From Russula earlei (Eukaryota > Basidiomycota > Agaricomycetes > Russulales > Russulaceae), in assembly GCA_025769875.1 (NCBI GenBank), contig JAGFNK010000676.1:1-26162 (forward strand): a stretch of 26,162 nucleotides of DNA. Direction: 5' to 3'. The position numbers and the translations under genes were made by a program. Shown in pieces: positions 9,961-18,585 of the stretch. The notes beneath the pieces were generated by a model. That model searched no databases and was not told where the DNA came from. It was given only the letters and a program-made list of their open reading frames with translations. Numbering within the stretch: position 1 is the stretch's first letter; every line of letters starts with the position of its first letter.

Positions 9961-10842
9961 CTACTCCTCGCCTGACTCGGAATCGTACTCCTCGTCGTCG
10001 TCGTCGTCGTCGTCATCTATGTCAAGTCATCGCCCCAGTGTTCTCGGGAAAGTCAGGGAACACCTACCACTGGCGATGTCATATTTGGAGATACTACGTT
10101 CGGCCTGATGGCGAAGGAACGCATTGCGCGTTTCCTTGTCGTCTTCAGCGACATACTCCAGTGCCACAAGACCTGCCTTGTCTTTGATACTAAAGGTGCC
10201 ACAGTGAGAAGAGAGGCATCCGCGAGAGTGAATCCCAACCTCGTGTCTGCACCGGCGTCGAGGAGGGAATCAACGATGAGGGCGCGGAGCTCGGGCTCCT
10301 TGATCTTCACGGCAAGGTGCAGCGGCGTCGCGCCCTCGAGGCGGTTGACGAGGTCGACGTCGCAGTCCTCGTATTCGAGCAATTCGTTCAGGGCGTCGAG
10401 CGAACCTTCTGAGGCTCTGGTCCATGGCGATCAATCATAAGTACAAGAGACGGAGGAGAGCTGCGGCCGCTCACGCCCAGTGCAGAGCTTTTTCGTCCCC
10501 CGGCGGCCCCATGAAGGATGTGCATCGTCAGCATTGCATGAGACGACTTTTAACGCAATTTGGGAGGCGTCCCCACCTGTGTTCCCGATGCTTTACGGAC
10601 AGCCTCGTCAGCACGCGCAGAGGAAGCGCTCGATTACGCTTGGAGTCTCACCCATCCTGGAAGTTGATGTCGAACTTGTCGGACTTGGCAAAAACCTCCA
10701 ACAGCTGGTCGACGTTGTCTGAGCGCGCGGCATCATGCAGCAATCTGTCTAGGGCGAGGGGGGTCGTCGTCAGTGTGGGAACCCTATGCGGTTCGTTGTC
10801 GAACGCACTGTAAGTTGCGACTTGGTCGTGATCTTCGGCCAT
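9961..10842 (-). CDS. Small ankyrin-repeat protein with acidic tail
   Basis: Minus-strand exons, 5' to 3': 10842-10652, 10590-10577, 10487-10475, 10416-10240, 10189-10068, 10016-9961; 573 nt, 190 residues plus stop. Ankyrin consensus is visible across the joins: HDAARSDNVDQLLEVF, FDINFQDGIGNTALHWAASE, then VNRLEGATPLHLAVKI. The C-terminus is a run of aspartates (GAC repeat at about 9990-10015) ending DSESGEE. Exons 2 and 3 are only 14 and 13 nt; they must be included to build the GNTALHWA repeat core, and the total length then divides by three. The family resembles small cytoplasmic/nuclear ankyrin proteins such as yeast YCR051W; molecular role unknown. Convergent with the synthetase gene and divergent from the kinase gene. 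Confidence 0.88.
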
Positions 10843-10961
10843 CTGTCGATGCAGTTGATTCTGGTGAACCGTGGTGTGGTGACGGGGATGGAAACAGCGC
10901 CTTCTTAATCCGGAAAGTCTCAGCTTCCTTTTCAGGCACCTTGTTGTCCCTGGGGCAGCAG
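10843..10961. promoter_or_regulatory. Shared divergent promoter region, 119 bp
   Basis: The start codons of the ankyrin gene (minus) and the kinase gene (plus) are only 119 bp apart, so both promoters and 5' UTRs must fit here and co-regulation is plausible. No TATA box was recognised. Short reading frames inside it (for example from the ATG at 10851, stopping by 10910) could be upstream ORFs of the kinase mRNA. Confidence 0.5.
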
Positions 10962-12506
10962 ATGCAACCTCTGGCAGATTTTCTCGGTTATGATCCTGTA
11001 TGTTTCTATATTCTGCGAGTCCGCATCGACTAGCCTCGTCATTCTTTTAGGATTCGCTCGTCACCGAAACTCTCGTATCCGTTATCACGAAGGCTGTCAT
11101 CGTAGATGACCACGGAGAACGCAAGGTGGTGGCCGTCAAGGCGGGAAAGGCGAAGAAGAGGCTGGTGCTAGAGCCTCACGACATTGTCAAGGAGCTTCGT
11201 CTGCTCCTGTCGCTGTCCCATCCCGCGGTCAGGTTCCACATGTTTCAAGTTCTGCCTTGCTGGCGCAGCCGGCATGCTTACACGCGCACTGTGCACAGAT
11301 CATCCGCGTCTTGGGCCACGATTACGACGCGTCACAATCGATACAGCGATTTTGGATGCCGTTCATGCCTTTTACGCTTGCGGACCTTCTCTCGGTCCCT
11401 ACCTTTTCTCCCCTTTCTGATCCTGATGCGTCGACCCATGACGAGGAGGCCGTCTTGGCGTTTACCATAGTGGCCAAGTCCGTCATCCATCAGGTCCTTT
11501 CGGGCGTCGCATATTTGCACTGTCCCGAAAGACGGATCGCGCACCGCGACATCAAACCGCGGAACATACTCCTCGACACTTCGTGCGCGGCCGTGCTCAT
11601 AGACTTTGGCATTGCGTACTCTCAAACGCCCGGACCGCGGGATGTATGGCCCGAGCCGGAGGGGAAGATGTACTTTGAGGTGGGCAGCGGGTACGCGATG
11701 TGTATTCCAACATGCACCAACGATCCCGACGCTCGTCTCTAACCTAGACCATACCGCGCGCCCGAGCTTCTATTCGGTGCGCGCAAGTACGACGCGACCG
11801 CCAGCGATTTGTGGTCCCTCGGCACCATGTTTGCGGAATTCTTCACGACCCTTCACCGCCGCACTCTGGGCGATGACGACGACGATCGGGACGCAGTGGA
11901 GAGGGGCGACGCCACGCAGGCCTATCATTTCGACGAGCCGTCCGGGGAGTGGGCGCGTTCCGAATGGGAGCGCTATTCGCTGTTCGACGGCTCGCGCGGC
12001 GACATCGGCCTTGCCTGGAGCATCTTCCGCACGCGTGGGCCGCCCACGCCGGAAAACTGGCCCGTCCGTTCCCTTTTCCGCTTCCGTCCGTGCGTTTCTC
12101 ATGCGTCGTTTGGTCTCAGACGTTCACGGAGCTGCCCGACGCGAACAAGATCAACTTCATCGACTCGCCCGGCGTGCACCTGTCGACGTTGCTCCCGCAC
12201 CTCGTCGACGCGCCGACGCCGCCGCCCCTTCGGCCTGGGAAGCCAGCGCGAGTGCACTTTCCTCCCGCGGAGCAGGAACCGACCGCGTTGGACTTGCTGC
12301 ACCGCCTGCTCGTTTATCCACCCGATTCGCGTCTCAGGGCCGCCGCCGCGCTGACACATCCTTGGCTATTGGACGACGCGCCGCTCGTCCTTCCCCAGGC
12401 CGCTCTTGTCTTCGTGAGCGATAGCGTGCTCGCATACGCCGCGGAGACGCGCGACGGCAAGACGGCCGGGGAGTGGCTGAAGATTTTCCTTGCGCCTGGT
12501 CTGTAG
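10962..12506 (+). CDS. CDK-like serine/threonine protein kinase
   Basis: Exons: 10962-10997, 11051-11227, 11299-11690, 11748-12063, 12120-12506; 435 residues, no disruption. Kinase motifs in order: probable ATP-binding lysine in KVVAVKAGK (about residue 40), helix C glutamate in DIVKELRLL, catalytic loop AHRDIKPRNILL, DFG in LIDFGIAY, and PYRAPELLFGARKYDATASD, a CDK-type P+1/APE region. Later come LWSLGTMFAEFF and LDLLHRLLVYPPDSRLRAAAALTHPWL, the conserved C-lobe arginine helix. There is no normal glycine-rich loop before the lysine and no PSTAIRE-like helix. The overall look is of a divergent CDK-family kinase such as fungal Csk1-type CDK-activating kinases, but that assignment is inference. 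A Gly/Asp-rich insert lies after the activation segment (HRRTLGDDDDDRDAVERG). Confidence 0.88.
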
Positions 12507-13246
12507 TGATGGAGCGAAAGCATGGGTTGATCAAGTCCCTTTGGGGATTGCTCTCCCGGGCCACGCGCGCTCAACGGGATGTATTCCTCATCCCATCCCC
12601 TGGAGTATCAAAAGCTCTTCTCCCCTCCCCTCCCTCCGAACCTTGGAAATATGGTTGTGATTCAATTGGGTTCTCACGGGCGCAGTTGAAACTCTAGTTT
12701 CGAATGATGATTCTATTGATTTGTGCGTCGGAAAATATCAAGCTTTACGGTCGCATCTCCTTGTTTCGGGAAGGAAATGATGTCACGCAACGTTGACGTG
12801 TACTCGATGTCGACGAGATCGAGGCCGTATCGGGATGTTCCACTCACCCAAAGCTGCCTGGTGTAGTTCAAAGGTAAAATACAACCGAACTCGATCTAAC
12901 TCAACTCGACAACGTCGTCGTGAGGCTAAACGCGTTTGGGCAGCGGAGGTACTTCGCTTGCGACGGCCAACTCAGATCCCTGAATGGCATAAACAATTCA
13001 CCCAAACCCTTTAAATATTCACTCATCGATCTGGTCCCACGCACACTCGACCCGGCCTGGGGATTCTGTCGTGCCATCGCCGTCACTATCTTTGCAGAGG
13101 TATGTCTCCATCTCCTCTTCTTTGGTTAGGCGAGCGCATTGCGGCTCTGTGACGCGTCCTGCAGGATCTTACCCTGCAGGCTGGTTAGCAAGTCGCGTTG
13201 CTGAGAGTCCTCCCGTCAGTTCCCGTGGTTCCTCCTGAAGACACGT
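12507..13246. other. Intergenic region upstream of DUF6534 gene
   Basis: About 740 bp with no supportable gene. Short open frames at 12793-13014 and 12920-13129 lack recognisable domains. A TATA-like TTTAAATATT sits at 13010-13019 but is over 200 bp from the proposed start at 13247, so its role is unclear. An unrecognised 5' exon of the next gene cannot be excluded. Confidence 0.4.
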
Positions 13247-15515
13247 ATGTGCACAGACGTACGATTTACCCTTGGTGCTGTCCTGGGTGGGGCCTTGGCC
13301 TCTACGGCGTAAGCGCAAGTCATTGATTCCGAATCTATTGTTTGCCTACCTTTCTCCCCCGAGAGTCTATCCGGGGTGCTCTGCCTCCAGACGTTTCTCT
13401 ACTTTGATAAATACACGAACGATCCCAAGCATTTGAAAGCCCTGGTATGTTTTCTCTTTCGTCCCCCCAAACAAGACGTGCCTGTGAATTCATGGCGATG
13501 CGACCAATGACGGGTTTCTCTCGTCTGGCAAGTTATGCGCAGTGTCCTATTTGGATGCAAGTCAACTCCTGTTTTTGGCGATACAGGACTATGGACACAA
13601 TTCAAACATGCTGCATCATCTCACTGTCCTATCAGTACATCATCCTCAACTTTGGACGGCCGGAGATTGATGATCACAGATTTGGGCACGTCTCGTAAAC
13701 ACCTTGTTTCACTTCACGATGGTGCTGACGTTTTATCACTAACTGCACAGGACAGTTACGGTACGTCACCTAGCTGTTAAGACACATCGTCGGCCATCCT
13801 CTATTCTACTTACAGTAAGTTTAACTACCATGAACCTATGGTCGCTGACGAACGGGGTTCATCTGCCAAGGCCCTTTTAAACTTTTGCGTTAATGGGTAG
13901 GCCTCCTTGAAAGCGTCTTCAATTTGGCTTATGTCGCTACAGTTTTTTCGCGCACAAGGTTCATAAAAGTGTGAGTATCGTTGTAAGGAAGATTATGGCT
14001 GGCCTCAAAATCACGTGCGAAAACGTGACACGACACGACATGACATGAGACTGACACCTCAGCTCCCTTTCATACCTTGCCACCTCCCTCTCGTTCCAGG
14101 CAGTCCACCAACTGCACACCACAAGCCATCTTGTGTGCGACATCAAGACCTCAATTGCATTGCCCAGCCCTTGCCACCGACCACGCGTGCATGCACATGT
14201 GGTTGGTGGCAAGGGCTGGGCAATGTGATCGAGGTCTTGATGTCACACGTGAGATGGCTTGTGGTGTGCAGTTGGTGGACTGCCTGGAACGAGAGGGAGG
14301 TGGCAAGGTATGAAAGGGAGCTGAGGTGTCAGTCTCATGTCATGTCGTGTCGTGTCACGTTTTCGCACGTGATTTCGAGGCCTGCCATAATCTTCCTTAC
14401 ATCATTATCACTTCTTCAGGGTCCTTTCAAGAATAATCAGTGAGCCAAGGAAATTGGCGGCTGACTGGAGTAACGGTGAATGAAAATATTCTCCCTAAGA
14501 GAAACATCACTCATGTCATGTCTACTAGGTGTTTATCATGATCTTACGGCTTGGTACGCGTGTTTCGTTGCTTCGATGTCGCGAGTGCTGACGTTGCAAT
14601 AGGTGTTGCTTTCGGTGAGCTTATGGTTCCTGTTTTTAGGGAACCTTGGGACTGATGCATTCGCGTTGGGCAAGTTACTGAGATCGAGATGCATCTACTT
14701 TCTAATTCACCCAACTTCAATGTACTGACTATTTCCTAGGCTGCGCCTCGGGAGTTTTCGATTGTATCGCCATAGATTTTGGGTAAGGACACTTAATCTA
14801 GACCCCGATTGCTGTTCAACTTCATGTAGCCACAGCTAACAACGGGTCTCGTCTTGTCCGTATTGACGGACATGATCATTATGGGTGGTCTATGCCATTA
14901 CTTACGCATCCTCAACCCGGGCTTATACCGAACGAAGAAGATGTTGTCCACCATCGTCGGCTTTGCTGAAACCAACGGTGTTTTGACATGGTTCCTAATT
15001 CGTTTATGTCTCTGTGGAGCTCTCTGAAATTTAATCTACCGTACCAAGCTAGTGTACCTGGGTTTTCACTTCGTAATGGGGAAATGTAAGTGCACTGATC
15101 CTTGGCGCTGGAGATAACACATGATTCTCCAACGTTTCCAGGCTATTCTAACTCACTTTTGGCGAGGTGTGCCCTCCATGGATTATTCTTTCTTGGAGAG
15201 ATGACCGAGAAAAAGGCATCACAGCCTGAATATGCGTAGTTATGTCAGGCGCCTGGTGGCGACACCAGCGGATTTGATTAACATTGTGGACCCCACGGCC
15301 CTGAATGGACTATCACCTTCCCAAACGAGATGTCGAGACCCAGCCAGCAAGCCCGAACCCGAACCCGAAGAAAGAGCTGGGAACGCATCGGTGAATAGCT
15401 TTTCTGCTGTTCACGAGCACCCCTAAGCAATCGTCCCTTTCAGCCTCTGGAGATCAAGGTCGACCAGACAGTCCATTACGACTTGGCAGCCGACCAGTGC
15501 CGAGTGGTGAGATGA
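13247..15515 (+). CDS. DUF6534-family seven-helix membrane protein, probably damaged
   Basis: Multi-exon membrane protein of the family expanded in mushroom-forming fungi (DUF6534); function unknown. Family blocks in order: start MCTDVRFTLGAVLGGALAST (13247), LCLQTFLYFDKYTNDPKHLKAL (exon 13366-13445, split here by rule as LCLQTFLYF and DKYTNDPKHL), TMDTIQTCCIISLSYQYII with NFGRP, FFAHKVHKMSQGNWRLTGVT spliced across 13969-14440, VLSVLTDMIIMGGLCHYLRI, LYRTKKMLSTIVGFAETNGV, and FVMGKCYSNSLLAR spliced across an intron ending near 15141. The C-terminal tail probably ends at 15515 after an intron. Problems: a TGA at 15025-15027 interrupts an otherwise family-like frame with no in-frame intron to remove it, the frame before the tail shifts near 15231, and the exons at 13690-13940 and 14450-14830 are not resolved. 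It may be a pseudogene. Confidence 0.6.
13983..14400. repeat. 418-bp near-perfect palindrome (MITE/foldback-like) in an intron
   Basis: The left half is the reverse complement of the right half over about 209 bp, from GTAAGGAAGATTATGGC at the left edge to CCATAATCTTCCTTAC at the right. The centre at about 14191 is GTGCATGCAC, so there is essentially no loop. By hand I count roughly a dozen mismatches between arms, nearly all transitions and mostly near the centre. TA dinucleotides at 13984-13985 and 14398-14399 could be a target duplication of an element at 13986-14397, but they also extend the palindrome, so this is not proven. It sits wholly inside the intron 13969-14440 of the DUF6534 gene; removing it leaves a 54-nt intron, the size normal here. 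No transposase is encoded. Confidence 0.9.
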
Positions 15516-15870
15516 TGTTGTTCCTGAGCCCTATTTCTGCGTTCAGTTATGGAAAGCTCGTTGAGAACATCCCGGCCCAAGCTGGGGTCGAAACGAGCGA
15601 AACGGTGGGGACTCTTATCGCTGGGCAAACGCACATGATGTATCTACAGAGTATTTATTAGGCCGATTAAAGATAAAGATTAAAGAGGGTACACTAGTAG
15701 TGCACCCAACCCACTTAGTACGTGGGCTTGATGATACATACGTCGACAGGACATAAAGGCTCGGATATTTCGCCGCAAGCCGTTATGGTATTACGTATCT
15801 ATCTTCTCTCAGTTTCCACGGCACTGTTAGAGTGACTCCTATTTTGTTTTGTATCCTGCTTTGTCCTACA
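15516..15870. other. Intergenic region, nothing recognised
   Basis: Between the DUF6534 tail and the pentatricopeptide-like remnant. It contains AT-rich stretches around 15645-15685 (several GATTAAAG-like words) but no open frame with a recognisable product and no clear repeat or RNA gene. Confidence 0.4.
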
Positions 15871-15927
15871 CACAAGTGCCGAGTGTAGCGTGTCTACAGG
15901 TGCACCAACTTCGTCCTCCGGAAGTGT

Positions 15928-16300
15928 GTGCCCTCGGCCAGCGTCATACGGGTTGCCGGCACACGGGAGCAGCGCGCTTTGCACTACCCGCACTACCCGC
16001 ACGCGTACGAGAACCGCCTCCAGACCGTCATGAAGAGCATACGTTCCGCCGGATGGCAAGCCGAGCAGGACGACTTCCACTGTTTATTGGAGCAGTTTAT
16101 GCCGTCGGCCATCATGTTGGCTCCAGAGGGGTGCTCCAAGATATGGCGCTCGCTGGGATACAGCCCCGCACGAGAACATGCGGCCTTTGTTCACAGGCGT
16201 TGGCGCGCCGGCTGACGCTTCCCTGTTCCTGGTCCGAAGAACGAAACGACGCGAAGCGCTGATCGAAGAAACGGCGAAGAGGGGCTAAACGCTGGCCAGA
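15928..16300 (+). pseudogene. Pentatricopeptide-repeat-like gene remnant
   Basis: Two overlapping frames make sense only when joined. Frame 1 gives YENRLQTVMKSIRSAGWQ then DDFHCLLEQF (to about 16097). The third-position-shifted frame continues YAVGHHVGSRGVLQDMALAG then IQPRTRTCGLCSQALARRL (to about 16225), with a further frame giving REALIEETAKRG to a stop near 16288. The helix-turn-helix spacing and the phrase VLQDMALAGIQPRTRT resemble a pentatricopeptide repeat unit (compare '...EMxxxGIxPxxxTY'). No start, no upstream exons and no downstream repeats were found, so this is read as a broken fragment of a PPR gene. The assignment rests on pattern only. Confidence 0.45.
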
Positions 16301-16495
16301 CTGTATTGTCCCGTCAAACGCTCCCTGGTCGTGATGGGTGCGTTCTGCTCGAGGGTACGTTTCTTTGGCACCGCCGGATCCCTTGGTTGGTTCTAGTATG
16401 AGGAGAGTGTCCATCATGTAATCTGTGGCGCGAACGTTCATCGCATCGCATCGCGTTATTCGTTCCCACAGAGGAAGTAACCTAGGATACCCCGA

Positions 16496-16505
16496 TATAA
16501 ATAAA
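16496..16505 (+). promoter_or_regulatory. TATA-like element upstream of F-box gene
   Basis: TATAAATAAA about 180 bp before the ATG at 16686, followed by a C-rich pyrimidine tract near 16525-16560 that would suit a fungal transcription start. Evidence is positional only. Confidence 0.35.
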
Positions 16506-16685
16506 GGGCCGCATGGCACCCCACAAACCCCCCCAATTCGAGTCCACACCTCACCGATCCACTCCTGCGCATACATCATCTAGGTCTCCCGTCCGACTCT
16601 CGGCCTCCTCCTGGCCGACGGACAAGCATACCAGCAAGGCGATCCGTCTCTTTTTCGTACCACGAATCCTTAACCAATCCGACTG

Positions 16686-18283
16686 ATGGCAGAACCGGCC
16701 ACATCATCCCAAGCCTGGCCAATTCCCGTGGATGAGGATTACGACTGGAAGGGGGGTCGTCGCAATGCTTTATGTAAGCAGATGCGGGTTGCTCATTTCC
16801 CCTCACTCGCAGCAGGCTATGCCTCGACGATCGAAGCTCTCCCCGAAGAAGTCCTCTTGGTGATATTCTGTTTCTACAAGCTTGCCTCTTCAATTAAGTC
16901 ATGGGGATGGCAAAAGCTTGTACATGTGTGCCGGCGATGGCGAGCTGTCGTGTTTGCCTCACGGCATAGGCTCGATCTGCGGCTTCTCTGCACGTATAGG
17001 ACCCCTGTCAGAAAAATTCTAGATTTCTGGCCACCCCTCCCGATAATTATACGATACGGTGAACGTGTCGAACATGCGGGACTTCAGCTTCCATCTCCGG
17101 ACGATGAAGATAACATTATCGTGGCCCTCGAAAACCGTGATCGCGTATGTGAAGTGGAACTCGCTGTAGGACCCGCGCTGTTCGCGAGATTGATGAGGGT
17201 GATGCAGAAGCCGTTTCCTCTCCTGGAGTCTCTGGTACTGAGGGTTAGGAATACGTCCCTGACCCTTCCTAACGCGTTTCTCGGTGGTTTTGCTCCTCGG
17301 TTACGCGACGTTTACTTGGACGCCATCACGCCCCCTGCCTTACCCATGTTCCTTTCTTCGCCATGGATCTTGTCCACCTTCAACTCGTACAGCTCCCACG
17401 CAATCCGTATACCTCCTCCGAGGCACTCGTCGCAGCCCTGTCCGCAATGACCTCGCTAAAAATCCTTCGCATAAATTTTGCTGATCTCTCCTCCCCTCCC
17501 CCTTACCCAACAACTGTCCCCTCGTCTCTGGTACGACGCGTCGTCCTGCCTGCTCTGTTTTATCTTGAATTCCAAGGTACTAGCGAGTACCTGGAAGACT
17601 TTGCGGCCAGAATCGATGGCACCCCCTCGCTCGGGCGGGCCTACGTGTCCTTCTTCGACCAACAAACCATGTTCGAAATTCCGCACTTTGCCCAGCTCGT
17701 CGCTCGCGCGGACATGCAGCGTGCGCGCAGCGAAGCACAAATGCTCCCCAGCAGGGACAGGATCTACATCTCTCTGTGCGGGCCAAGGGACGGACGGCGA
17801 GGGGAAAGGGAAGCAGCGCCAGGCGGCCCACCCGGCCCACCGCCTTCGATGGAGGAGTGGTTCCGGCTGCAGGTGTCGTGCGCGCAATCGAGTCGGCAGG
17901 TGCCCCTGATGGCCCGGATCTTGCGCCAGATATCCTCCCTCCTGTCCTGCGTGCGGAAACTCGAGATCCTCACGTCGATCCTCACGCCGCAGACCCGCGG
18001 GGACGTCGTGGGCGCCACGGAATGGCTCGGGCTTTTCCTCCCGTTCGGCGGCGTGGAGGTTCTCCACGTCGCCTATGGATCCGTCCCGGACGTGGCACGC
18101 GCGCTGCGAGACGTCGCGGGGGAAATGGCCGCGGAGGTGCTGCCCGCGTTGCGTGAACTCCGCTTTGATTGGTTTGCGTCGCGGTGGGAGGAGGCTGTTG
18201 CGTCGTTCATATCCGCGCGCCAGCTCTCGGGTCATCCGCCGATCGCATTTTCTCGACCGAATAAAACCCTCCCACTCCCGTGA
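16686..18283 (+). CDS. F-box protein (substrate adaptor type), one frameshift
   Basis: Presumed SCF ubiquitin-ligase adaptor; substrate unknown. The F-box is at about residues 55-95 (IEALPEEVLLVIFCFYKLAS, then WQKLVHVCRRWRAVVFASRH), followed by the usual mushroom-type extension RLDLRLLCTYRTPVRKILD. A leucine-rich, LRR-like body follows: PLLESLVLRVRNTSL, APRLRDVYLDAI, MTSLKILRINFADL, LPALFYLEFQG, CVRKLEILTSIL, VEVLHVAYGSV, LPALRELRFDWFASRW. The first part reads from 16686 and the rest continues in another frame to the stop at 18281-18283. The switch is near 17355-17363, between LPMFLSS and MDLVHLQLVQLP; adding one base there would restore continuity, and no GT-AG intron is available. The total would be about 530 residues. 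A Gly/Pro-rich insert lies at about 17800-17850. Confidence 0.78.
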
Positions 18284-18585
18284 CGTGGGAATCGACGTGG
18301 GGGATATCCAAGTCGGCGAGCCATTCACTCAAAGGATATCTGAGACCAGCCCTTTCGCCTCTATGAGCCCAGTAACTCGCACACGTCCCCTTTCTTACTG
18401 GAAAAGCCTTCTCTTTTTGGGGATGCCTCAGACGATCTCACGAGTCTGCGTGCAACCATTGGTGCCTTGGTGCAAGTTGACATGAATTATTAACAACCAT
18501 TTCTGAGCTGCTTCTGAAGTCCGCTCGACACCATGGGTCAAACGAGACGAATACAAGGGAAAACATATCATATTCCTAGAATTGC
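18284..18585. other. Convergent spacer between F-box and sphingomyelinase genes
   Basis: About 300 bp between the stop codons of the F-box gene (plus) and the first sphingomyelinase gene (minus). It should hold both 3' UTRs. No gene, repeat or RNA was recognised. Confidence 0.5.

Noticed and set aside
11606..12424. Plus-strand 272-codon frame inside the kinase gene
   Set aside because: It is an Arg/Ser-rich alternative frame over kinase exons 3-5; the kinase frame carries all conserved motifs.
12793..13129. Possible small gene or upstream exon before the DUF6534 gene
   Set aside because: Two short overlapping frames without any family resemblance, start context or consistent splice sites.
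17456..18328. Minus-strand open frame of 290 codons opposite the F-box gene
   Set aside because: No domain; mirror of the GC-rich LRR-like coding region.
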